The translations under genes were made by a program, and so were the position numbers. This document shows positions 25,101-34,397 of a stretch of 64,000 nt of DNA, piece by piece. Numbering within the stretch: the stretch's first letter is position 1; each line of letters opens with the position of its first letter. The DNA is from Psettodes erumei. Its lineage: Eukaryota; Chordata; Actinopteri; Pleuronectiformes; Psettodidae. The stretch spans positions 372,001 to 436,000 of the forward strand of contig JAFBJZ010000635.1 in assembly GCA_016785225.1 (NCBI GenBank). Reading direction: 5' to 3'. Under the pieces are notes generated by a model. That model did not search any database, was not told the DNA's origin, and was given only the letters and a program-made list of their open reading frames with translations.

Positions 25101-28100
25101 AGAGTCAAAAACAGGAACGTGCTGGTGGAGGGTTTCTAATAATGTGGGCCTTCGTCTCCTGGGAGTCATTGTGTATATTGCCCTCTTTGGTCAAATAATG
25201 GGCAAGGAATCTGTGGCCATTTTACAGCATCAAGTGCACTCTATGTTCCCTCAGGAAGTTGATATGTTCCAGCATTGGAAGAGCTCCCCAACGCACTCAC
25301 TGATAAATAAATTCAATTATGGTTTTATCAATTCTAATATGGACTTAAAGAACATTCCTGGTCTGCCCAGTAAAGCTTAATGGTAAATATCTTTTCTGCG
25401 TCATGTGGCTTTACACCAAAACACAATAAGGCTGCTCTGTAACATAATGGCTGTGATGTGAATCAATGATTTTATCTTAGTTTTCATGCATATTTTTGGT
25501 TTATAATGTTGAGTGCATGTATCTATTGCTCGCTCCCTAATGGACATAAAAGTTATTCCTCCCTGACTGATTTCTGATTTCTGTCCGAGATTCTCTGGAT
25601 ACAATGGAAAGCTATACAGGAGCAACTTTGAGAAAAATATAACCCAAAAAACATTGTGCTTCATGTTCATGATTCATGTTGGCAAGGTCTATTTGTCATG
25701 GGACTGCCAAATGCTTAATTTAGTCTTTCATAGTTTATGAAAAGCCAAACTTTGTATATCTCCTCAAAACTGACAGACTGAATTTTGTGCAGTTAAAGCA
25801 GAGATTGGTGAATATAAGAACCACAGGTGTTGTCACAATGTCATCCATTTAACAAGGTACAGTGACATTAAATGAAGTTTAAGAGGAAGGCCAACCCACT
25901 AAATCCCCCCCAGGCTGTAATTACAAGCTCTATCAAAGTACATCTCTCAATAACACCAGAACTTTAATAACTTCAATAACTCAGGAACTAATAAAAAAAA
26001 CAACACACAACAAGCAGACGGATATCGGTGTCGCTGATAATCTGTGCAGTATATACATGGAGTGATGTTGTCTCTTTATGTGCGCCAGTGCATGTGCATG
26101 TGCCAGCATGCAGTCGTAGAGCAATGGAGGCAGCTGATTGGCCAAATCACAGCTGACATCAGAGACAAGAGCTCCTCTGACTGACAATAGCAGAGCAGAG
26201 TGGAGCTAAAGTGTTGAGGCGATGCAGAGTGGAGTCTGCAGGTCGGGGATGAAGTGGGTCGAGCACGCTGCCACACCTGGCCCTCGTCTGAAGAGCCGGT
26301 TATCTGAACAGCACAAAACAAAAGCTCTCCGATTCCAAACTCTCTGCACGTCTGCTCGTGGTTTATGTAGCCACTGCTGTTTTGTCTGCCTCTGAGGGTT
26401 TCTGTGATGAGGTGGAAAAACCACAGCACAGCCTGCTCTTAGATTTCCCACATCTGTTTTAGGCCTGGTACATCTATCGCTTATGTGGTTTTGTTTGTTT
26501 GTGCCAAGTGCAATAAAATGGGGAGGTAATAAGGTGCAATGCTTAAGGAAATGTACAGTAAATGGCAATAACTGCTTCATCATCTCATTTTTATGGAACC
26601 TGCCACCCACACCTCCCCACATCCTTACAAATTGTACCGACTATCCTGAGGTGAATCCCCACTTAAACACCCGTATCCTCAAATCTAATATCACAAACAT
26701 TTCTGACTGTGATGAGAAGTGAGAGATTTTGGTGTGGGTGCTTTCACATTTAAATTTATTTTTTAATTAAAAAGCTGCAAGCAGCTTCCTTTCACAGACA
26801 CTATTGCATGTCCCACCTGGATTTGAGCCAAAGCTGATTTTAAAGCTGTGAGGACTTTTTCAGGGTGATATTTAAAACGTTTTTTTTTCTACCAGTGATT
26901 AACACTCATGCAGGAGCTCACTAAACATTCAACTTAACTTTAGCCCTTACCTATTTTGTTACAAAATTATTTTTCTTTTTGACATCAGACTTGGCGTAGT
27001 AAAAGATAATAAATTTGCAATAATAAAAGCAGACTCAGTGTTTGGTTAGTTGTTTGCTGAGTCTATGTGCTTCTTGCTCTGTAACTTTTTTCATTCACTC
27101 TTTGTTTGTCTGTGTATTTTGTGTCCTTCCAACTCTCTGTAGCTCTCTGTGCACACAGACACAGACACTCACACACACACTTCATGAAAGATGATTCTTT
27201 AGAGGTGACATCACGAATTCAGAAAACAAGCTCCCAATTGATGAGCTAATACCTGTCTGCCAGCATCATTCAGCTGTTCGGTACATGCCAGGAAACACAC
27301 ACATGGCTTAGCATCTGTGTTGGCCCAGAGTTCTTCCGTCATTTCACACACTCTCTCTCTCTATCTCCCTTCCTCCCTCTCTCACTCTTTGTGACCCAGA
27401 AGCATTTCCTCTGCCCATGGAGACTACCATAAATGCTAAAAAAAGGCCTACTTTCCAATCCCATCCTATGGAGGAGAGATATGGGGAGGAATATAACCCT
27501 AGAATGTCATTATAATGGATAATTTAAAAGGCGTGTTCTGCGTCTGAAAAGAATGTGTGAGTGGCCCTGCCAAGCACCTAAATATTCATGTATGCATGGA
27601 ATATAACGTAACATAAACAGAGGCTGGTAAAGAGCAGCGCTTGTCTTCTCTTCATTTCCACCACTGGGAGGTATTATAGGAAATGCGAAGCACTTCTTCA
27701 AGGATAATGGGCGATGACAAGAAACACAACCAGCAGAAGGTGTTCATTAGACCAGAGAATGTATGTAAAAAAAAAACATTGCAGATTTTAGCTGAAACAG
27801 CGAGGCATCCTGATCCACATCGGCTGGGATCTAGCTTCTGGATATCAATGGAAGTGTATGGCATGGAGTGCTATATGTTGGACTACGTCACATCAAGACA
27901 TTCAAGATGCGACAAGAGACCAACTCAAGATACTTTGTCCAAAGTCAAATTTGAACATCAATGGTAAGAATCAAAGAGCTAAGGGTTCTTTGTAAAGACA
28001 TTTGTACCAACAGCCATTGACCACAGACAGTGGGCTGACCGTAAGTAAAGTGTATTACAGCTGCACCTTATATACACCTCAATTTGAACACTGAATTCTG

Positions 28101-31100
28101 TATCAAATTCAAATCGCAGAGCATCGTCAATGTCTCCATATTACAATTCAGACTTTAATGTAGAAAGGGGCACACCCTTATCTCTGAACATCAAGAGGAC
28201 CACGGGCCAAAATCCGAAACGCCTCGATGTGTGGGAACATGCAGGAGTGATGGATACTGTACTGTACATATTTTGTCTTTTCTGCTGGAGGATGATGGGA
28301 CACAATTTGAGCGGCATTCAAGCAGCCTTCAGCAAATCTCTATGAATACTGCTTAGCTAGGCTACAAGACCAGGTCATCCTCAGCTGTCTTATTAATGTC
28401 CTCCTCATGTAACATATGGCTGACAACTCCTTTGCAGCAACCATAACCGGTGCCACAGACCGCATCCCTCTCAGAAATGATGGGGGACAGATATTGCATG
28501 AATGAACTGAAAAGTAGCATCAAGGTTGCTCGAGCTTTTACTGACAACTGTGAACGTTCCTCCAGGGCTACTTCATGGTGTAATGATGCTGCCGTATAAG
28601 CGTGTGAGACGACTCTACTTGCCCTTTTCTAATGACTAAGATTACTGCTACAGTCAGTCACTGTCACTCAGCATTGACTAACAGACAGAGAAAGAGAGAA
28701 AGATGAGAAATATGGAGAGGAAGAGATGGAGTGAATACGAGGAAAGAGTAATTGCAAAAGCACATTGTGTTGACTCAGTACGATTGTACACATAAGCAGT
28801 ATATGTGCGTGCTTCTGTTTGATTGCTTGATAAGGTATAACTGCCATTGCCTTGAAAAACCAAATAAGCGAGCGCAAACAGGGGCGAGAATGGACTAGAG
28901 GTATTGTTTCCCTCTCTAGTTTTGTGTCTGTGACAGAAATACCAATTATTCATTGCTGGAGAACATTTCTATTCAGTGCTATCGGTATGTGGTCTAATTC
29001 TTCTTGGTTGCCTTGGTGACATGCACATCAGGAAGACAATGCAGCATCTCGATGCCTTCCAGCCTGTTAACCGATGCCATCCACAGATGATGCTCTCAAC
29101 TGTAGATTAAAAGGTTAAAATGAACAAACAAACATGTGCATACCTGCCGATGAGGAGGAATTCCCCGAACACCCCCAGTCGCCTCATGGCCATCAGGAGA
29201 CCTCGGACGGTCATGCCCTCGCAGAAACACACCACGACACGTGCTTTTGGTAGACGTTCCCGTAGTTTCCTCAGAAGGCGGTCAAAGTGCTTCTCCCCTG
29301 CATTACTGTAGATCTTGTCTGAGTGGGCGATGCATAAGCCTTCCTGAGAGGCCAACTCCTTAAAGGCCTCCATGCCGCTCTCCCCATAGTTTCCTGTAGT
29401 GAAAGAAAACAGTAATATTCAAGAGATTTCAAACCAGAAAAAAACATTCCTTTCTTGCTTGAGTTAAACCATAGAGCATTTTTCCTTGTGTAATGTAATG
29501 TATTTTCATCGTCCAGCAATCTCATTTCAAAAATCAGTCATTTAATATGAATATTACACTGACTGTGTTACTGTCAGTAACTGGGAGATGAAAATATGGG
29601 GCATTCTTTTCTGAGTGTAAGTGGCACAATCAATGCTTAAGAAATAACAACCATTACATGCCTTGTTACTTGCAAAAACACACTGACATCATTAAGTAGC
29701 ATGAGTAATTGCTTTCAGCTATACATTTCCAATTATTCCACTGATGCTCAATCAATGTTGTGCTTAATGCACACGGCCCCAGCAGTCGTTCAGCACACCA
29801 AGCCCTGACTGAGCTGAAGCTCTGATCCTCTGATAATGAGTGTCAGAGAGTTTGCCGACCACTGATTGCAATCAAAGCCAAAAGAGGCACATAGATAGAA
29901 AAAAAAGATAGCGATCCCTTGTTTAACCATCCCAATCAAGCTGTCCCAATCAAGAGCCCTGCAAAGCTGTCAGAGTCTAAATCTTCTATTTCCGCGTGGA
30001 CTGCAGCGCTTGACTAATGTGGCACGGTCTGGACTGTTGATAAAGCCCACGGCTCTTCAGCATGAGAGCTGGATTACACAGAGGATCCAGTCACTGGTGC
30101 ATGTGTAATGTGTGTGTGTGTGTGTGTGTGCGGCGCATACATGGATGTTTGAACGTGCATATAGTCATAAGGAAAACTATACATAAAAATCTAAAAACAT
30201 TTGTTGCACCACAGCCGTGATGAGAGGCCAAGCTCCTGAGGGCTGCATTCCCCTTATATGGGTGATGAAGACAAATACAAAATCTTATTGTATCAAAAGT
30301 GTAATATATTTGTGCATGGCACAGCTTTATAGAGGAAGGAAGACAGCAGCTGAAATAAGCATCACAGTAATGCATTTACTCACAGCACACAATGGGCCCA
30401 TGTGTTGGTTTCCCAATAGTGCTTTGATGATATTTTCATTTTCCTTGTTTCATTCTCCCACTGGTAAATGGAAATAATGATATCCAATTATTTTACTCTT
30501 TCCATCTAGGCTATGAGACAGGTGGGTGGTGGTGGTGCATTTCCTGACAGCCCATTTGACAGTGACCAGCAAAGACCCCACATTTGAGTATGCCTACCAG
30601 ACTGATGATAATCAGGACAGGTAATTTATGCAATTTCACAGCCCTAGCTGTTGCTACGGGCAACAGGCTGCATTTATAACTTGTCTAGGGTGGTGGGGAG
30701 GGAAGACTCATGAGCTTAAGCCAGTCGTGACCACTTTTTCAGAGATAACTAAAGATAGAGCAAAACAAACAAGTGGATTTACATATGACTTGGTAAAGGT
30801 CAGGGTAATGTTGGCAGCAGGCAAATAACACTGTGAAGCCTCAGATATAAAAAGTGACTGTGGCTCCAAACTTTTTGACTGTTGTCTCTTACCAAACTGC
30901 ACATATATTCAGTGTAAGGATTCATAGTTACAGGTCTGCATGTAGAAAAAAAGAAAAAGAATTCCAATTAAAGCTTACAAGCTTGTGCTTTAAACTTCAC
31001 TTTTTGGGGGGGGGGGATAGCCCACCAATCACACTGCAGCATAGTTCTGTGGCGTTGATTCCAATCAAATTCTTCCTTCCCCACACTGGTCTTTCATTAC

Positions 31101-33206
31101 TCTTAAATTATGACTTCAGTCCCAGAGGATCCTCCTGTTGGTATGGTGAAGGTCAGACAGCTGACGCCACCTAGTTATGCCTCCAGGTACTACAGCTCCC
31201 TAACTCCCTCTCTTCATCTATCTAATAGCACCCTGTGTCACCCTGTGTGCCCCCCCCCCAAAAAAAACTGACTAAAATAGGATTTTCCAAAGATGTTTTA
31301 CACTCCCTGTGAGTCCACTGCTCCTCAGGGGGGATCCTGGTTAATGTATCCTGTCAGTCATCATTTTGGTGCACGTCACTGACTGTGTTTCACTAAGACT
31401 TTAATGAAAAGCCATGGACATAATTCACTTTGCAGTAATTATGCTGTCTCCTTTTTTCTATTTATTTTTACCGCTTGTCCTCTACCGTAACTGTTGTGCT
31501 CTTCGAATGAATGAATGAATGAGCAAAAGAGTTCTCAAAGGGAAAGTGAGCCAATCACTGAACACTATTATTCCTGGGGTTTCTGAGGAGATAAGACATT
31601 CATTTTAATTTGTGTGTGCCTGGGTTAAATCTGAAACAGTAATGTCATTTTTCATCCCTGCCTCAGCTTCCTGATTTGACCATGGAATTAATTTAACATT
31701 TCTAGATGAACGCTTAAATAGTTAATGCTAAAATGGACTCTTGTGTACTTGGGAAAATTTCAGGTTTTAAAATGTATGTCCTCGACTATGTCGTCTCTGA
31801 TAAAAAACCAAGAACCTCCATCAACTAAAACATATTATAACAAAGTGCCAAGAAAGAGGAAAGAGTAGCATTACGTACATTTCATTTCATTTGGTTTCAA
31901 GAAACCAAAAAAGAGATTGCCCTGGTTTTACTCAACAACCACTCTTCTTACAGTCCATAACGTAGTGGGGGTTATTTAATCCACGCACACACAGCTCTGT
32001 GATGAGGCAGGGGATGTGTGGGAAGATGCGCTGCTGAAAGTATCATCCATGCAACAACTGAGCTCCCGACAACTGCATAGAAATCCTAATGACGATGTGC
32101 TTAAACATGCACATATAGGGAAGAGACTATCTGCTCCACAAGGCCTGAGAGCAGAAGGCCACGACAGAGACAGTACTTCTCAAGAGACAAACATGGAAGT
32201 GCACCTGTCAAGTTGTAATCGTTGACACGAACCTGTGACTGTGTTAATGTGAATTGTGTGGGAATGTAGGCCCAGAAATGAATATGCTCTTATCTGACAA
32301 GTAATTTCAAGTCAAACCATCAAACAATCAACATGTCTATAAAGTCTTGTTAAAAGATGCATTGTGAGCCTGTATATTTTCCAGGCAATGAGCTAGTGTC
32401 AGATTAACTGACAACATGGCTGTTGGCACATTTTATGAATATTACAGTGTTTTTTTTAAGTTATGGAGGACAGTGATGGGAGTCTCACCCTCAGTGTGCA
32501 CCGCAGACACATAGGTCCAGTTGTACCGCTTGACAATGTCCAGTATGGCCCGAGCCTGGAGGGTGTCTGAAGGCACGACCCTCAGGAAGTACTTGAACAG
32601 AGTCTTATCGCTCAGGTCGATGCTGGTGGCGGAGTAGGCGATCTGGGGGATGTTAAAGAGCTGCAGCAGATTCTGCACCTGAATGGCCACCGAGCTAGAT
32701 CCCGGTCCGATCACTCCAGCAATGGGTTTCTTGGTGGGTGGAGGCTGGTTGGACGGGGTTCCGTCGATGCACCATTTGGACCCGTCCTTGTCATCCCGAA
32801 TGGAGATGAGGGAGTCCCGGATGAACTCGATGCTCTGCTCCAGGGCCACAGAGGAGTGCCAGCAGGAGTCCCGGATCTCACACCCGAGGCTGATGTTGGG
32901 AAGCAAGTTCGGGTCGGTGTTGATCCGGTCCAACGTGTGGAACATGGCCTCCACCCTTTGGATGCCGTACTGCTCGCGGACGTCCCCGCACTTCCGCTCT
33001 GCCACTTTCTCCGCAGACGGTTGGTGGTGGACGGAGAAGAGCGCGCCGATGATCACGTCTCCGTCCATGCGAGCCACGGAGCGGGACGCGGCGCGAGGGA
33101 CCACCGACCGCTCGTAGATGCTGCTGCTGTGGGTGAGCACGAGGACGCGGAAGAAGAACGTGGGGAGACACAGGAGAGCGAGGAGACCCATTTTTACGCG
33201 TGCCAT
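9362..33206 (-). CDS. grm1: metabotropic glutamate receptor 1, complete gene span (8 coding exons)
   Basis: This is a group I class C GPCR. Glutamate binding to the extracellular Venus-flytrap domain activates Gq/phospholipase C at postsynaptic membranes. Joining 32489-33206, 29144-29393, 17955-18190, 16304-16550, 15539-15707, 14429-14555, 11866-12799 and 9362-10169 gives 3489 nt (1162 residues plus stop; human about 1194). Every junction is GT-AG and in phase. Domains: signal peptide about 1-30; Venus-flytrap about 45-525; cysteine-rich domain about 525-590; 7TM about 595-850; long cytoplasmic tail. Glutamate-site residues, at human numbering +6, are present: R84, S171, T194, D214, Y242, D324 and K415; so is the dimer cysteine C146. 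The tail has RRKK, the Homer ligand PPSPFR (about 1115-1120) and the PDZ ligand SSTL at the C-terminus. ARMDGDVIIGALFSVHHQP and the tail favour mGluR1 over mGluR5. Start: Met at 33206 has strong context (A at -3, G at +4). Alternatives are 33218 (longest) and 33191 (aligns best with human MVGLL). Teleosts usually have grm1a and grm1b; the copy is unresolved. Confidence 0.95.
10170..11865 (-). other. grm1: grm1 intron 7
   Basis: In mammals this is the region where alternative exons create the short-tail mGluR1 forms. I looked for a frame resembling the mammalian mGluR1b tail and did not find one. Reading straight into the intron adds one Lys and then a TAA stop. No repeat element is evident beyond short C and A/T runs. 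Confidence 0.8.
11866..12799 (-). CDS. grm1: grm1 coding exon 7 (seven-transmembrane domain)
   Basis: It encodes residues 583-893, from the end of the cysteine-rich domain (GCQPLPLKYLDW) through all seven helices to RRKKPGSGNA. Family landmarks are visible: YRDTPVVKSSSRELCYIILA, CYLQRLLVGLSSAMCYSALV, the intracellular loop segment KKKICTRKPRFMSAWAQ, TRNVPANFNEAKYIAFTMYT and PKMYIIIAKPERNVRSAF. The acceptor is TTTCCAG|GC and the donor is AA|GTAAGTGA. A single 934-nt exon for the whole 7TM fits class C receptor gene structure. Confidence 0.97.
12800..14428 (-). other. grm1: grm1 intron 6
   Basis: Intron between the cysteine-rich-domain exon and the 7TM exon. No coding signal; short T, G and A runs only. 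Confidence 0.9.
14429..14555 (-). CDS. grm1: grm1 coding exon 6 (cysteine-rich domain)
   Basis: It encodes residues 541-582, VIRKGEVSCCWICTTC through CELGWWPDDDLA plus the first base of the next Gly. It has the dense CC..C..C and CKAC pattern of the mGluR cysteine-rich linker. Acceptor TGTTGCAG|GTG; donor CAG|GTAAGA. Confidence 0.96.
14556..15538 (-). other. grm1: grm1 intron 5
   Basis: A phase 0 intron of 983 nt. No recognisable coding or repeat content beyond short runs. Confidence 0.9.
15539..15707 (-). CDS. grm1: grm1 coding exon 5
   Basis: It encodes residues 484-540: RYDIMNLQSVGDGRYDYINV, then GSWHEGILSIDD, ending in RSVCSEPCSKGQIK at the start of the cysteine-rich domain. Acceptor CATCCAG|GTATG; donor AAG|GTAGGA, phase 0. 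Confidence 0.96.
15708..16303 (-). other. grm1: grm1 intron 4
   Basis: A 596-nt intron. Nothing beyond splice signals was recognised. Confidence 0.9.
16304..16550 (-). CDS. grm1: grm1 coding exon 4
   Basis: It encodes residues 402-483, GNESLHENYVQDSKMGFVIN to EEIYFDENGDTPG. It includes K415, equivalent to the glutamate gamma-carboxylate-binding K409 of the mammalian receptor. Acceptor TCCAACAG|GA; donor AG|GTAAGAG. Confidence 0.96.
16551..17954 (-). other. grm1: grm1 intron 3
   Basis: A 1404-nt intron. The plus-strand frames at about 16704-16995 are unremarkable and match no protein I know. Confidence 0.9.
17955..18190 (-). CDS. grm1: grm1 coding exon 3
   Basis: It completes split Ser323 and encodes DGWADRYEVVEGYEHEAEGG through LPGHPQENKNYKKVCT plus the first base of the next Gly. 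D324 corresponds to ligand-site D318. Acceptor GTCCCGCAG|T; donor ACCG|GTGGGT. The phase match with exon 4 (GG|GA reading Gly-Asn-Glu-Ser) decides the donor over a nearby alternative GT. Confidence 0.96.
18191..29143 (-). other. grm1: grm1 intron 2 (about 11 kb)
   Basis: The largest grm1 intron. It has no recognisable host exon on either strand. The plus-strand frame at 25144-25380 matches no family I know. It holds a short TG tract near 19400-19418, many T/A runs and a 12-bp direct repeat (24983 and 25136). Some blocks, such as 18890-19340 and 20410-20840, are compositionally complex and could be regulatory, but conservation cannot be judged from one sequence. Confidence 0.85.
29144..29393 (-). 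CDS. grm1: grm1 coding exon 2
   Basis: It completes split Gly240 and encodes NYGESGMEAFKELASQEGLC through LRRLRERLPKARVV-like sequence (read here as LRKLRERLPKARVV) to GVFGEFLLIG. Y242 corresponds to ligand-site Y236. Acceptor CACTACAG|GA; donor AG|GTATGC. Confidence 0.96.
29394..32488 (-). other. grm1: grm1 intron 1
   Basis: A 3095-nt intron. It contains a TG tract at 30110-30131, a G run near 31008-31017 and a (GAAT)4 run at about 31505-31522. No coding exon was seen. Confidence 0.9.
30110..30131. repeat. (TG)n microsatellite
   Basis: About 11 TG units in grm1 intron 1. Seen directly. Confidence 0.85.
32489..33206 (-). CDS. grm1: grm1 coding exon 1 (signal peptide and N-terminal Venus-flytrap lobe)
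   Basis: It encodes residues 1-239 plus one base. There is a basic n-region (MARVK) and a hydrophobic core (MGLLALLCLPTFFFRVLVL), then the flytrap lobe from ARMDGDVIIGALFSVHHQP to NWTYVSAVHTE. It contains R84, C146, S171, T194 and D214. Donor G|GTGAGA. In-frame ATGs occur at 33218, 33206 and 33191, and an in-frame TAG lies upstream of 33218, so the coding start is one of these three. The plus-strand frames at 32683-33395 are shadows of this GC-rich exon. Confidence 0.94.
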
Positions 33207-33247
33207 GTTGTGCCACATCGCGTGAGCCGCGCCAGGTGTGCAGGCAT
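33194..33247 (-). CDS. upstream ORF overlapping the grm1 start region (17 codons)
   Basis: An ATG at 33247, with A at -3, opens a 17-residue frame (MPAHLARLTRCGTTWHA) in a different frame from grm1. It runs across the grm1 ATGs at 33218 and 33206 and stops with TAA at 33196-33194. Only two nucleotides then separate it from the grm1-frame ATG at 33191. If the leader is transcribed through here, the uORF could reduce initiation at the upstream Mets or favour reinitiation at 33191. The ORF is seen; its translation is inferred. Confidence 0.35.
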   Translation of the reverse strand: MPAHLARLTRCGTTWHA

Positions 33248-33512
33248 ACTATCCGCTGTCTGTCAGCGCGTCCACATTTATCCCAGAGACCATGATCTGC
33301 GAGCGCCACACCTGGAGCATGTCCACGCACACCTACAGAGGAATAAGACAAAGTGCCGTGAGGAGGGACGCCAGATGTGCTCAACGTTTATGTAGGAAGA
33401 CTTGGCTGAGCACGCATGCTCCTTTCCATCAACGTCCTGTTTTAAATCCCTGCTGCTGGCAAGAGTAATAATGCCTCTCTTATCAACTACCATCGAGGTG
33501 CCTTTGAGCAGG

Positions 33513-33579
<67 letters not shown>
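33513..33579. repeat. (CA)n microsatellite upstream of grm1
   Basis: About 33 uninterrupted CA units on the plus strand, roughly 300 bases upstream of the grm1 start. It probably lies near the grm1 promoter or leader. Confidence 0.95.
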
Positions 33580-33583
<4 letters not shown>

Positions 33584-34339
33584 CGTGAGCAGTAGTGCCT
33601 AAAGGGACTACTGTCCACTGGGATCTCCCCAACTGTGCTGGTGGATCAGCTCTGTAGGGAGCAGACAGGTATTTTAAAACACTCCCTCGGCCAGGGGTGT
33701 TTTATGAAAAACGCTTTGAGTGGGGACTGGCTCGGTGCACTGTGCTGGTCCATTGAGAAAAAAATCAGGCAGAACCCAGATTTCAGCACCGCGGACAGCG
33801 CTCGTTCCAAACCACATTATGAGGACGTCTTTTGAGGCGGGGGGCTGCTGCCTTGGCTCATCATCTTTACACAGACCCATTCTTCACGATCTGATCTGAC
33901 TCAGCTAGTTTTCTGATGAAGCCGAGAAACAAATATCCTTTCACAGTAGAGTCCTATTTGAATTCTACATGAGGAAAGGATACAAGATACCCTGCTCTTA
34001 CCCTGGCTGGTTTTGTTTCAAACGCACCGTGTGTTCTTCTTCCTTTCTGTCCTGCAACCTAAGGTAGCATCGGTTTATCAGAACAGTGAGATGAGATGAG
34101 AATAATAACAACTCTAACAATAAAAACGAACTAAGCTAATTCCTTTCACAAAAGATAGCATGACAAAAATACCCTGTATACCTTATATCCACATTTTTTG
34201 AATGTCCTGTCAACATCCTACATATTTGAGTCTGCTTTTGCTGTCTCTTGCATCAAAACTTACCAGAACGCTCGAGACATGTCGCGTGCCTTCATCCCTC
34301 TTCTGTAGCGCGTGGTCTTTGGCTGTATCACTTGAGTTT

Positions 34340-34343
<4 letters not shown>

Positions 34344-34392
<49 letters not shown>

Positions 34393-34397
34393 CTCTG
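34344..34397. repeat. (CT)n / (GA)n microsatellite
   Basis: About 23 CT units, then one CG interruption and a few more CT units. It lies about 1.1 kb upstream of grm1. Confidence 0.95.

Noticed and set aside
25144..25380. 78-residue plus-strand ORF with a hydrophobic start
   Set aside because: Short, unknown and antisense within a grm1 intron, next to a likely transposon fragment; insufficient support for a gene.
32683..33395. Overlapping plus-strand ORFs of 144 and 179 residues and a second minus-strand frame
   Set aside because: Shadows of GC-rich grm1 exon 1; only the 33206-start frame carries mGluR1 sequence.
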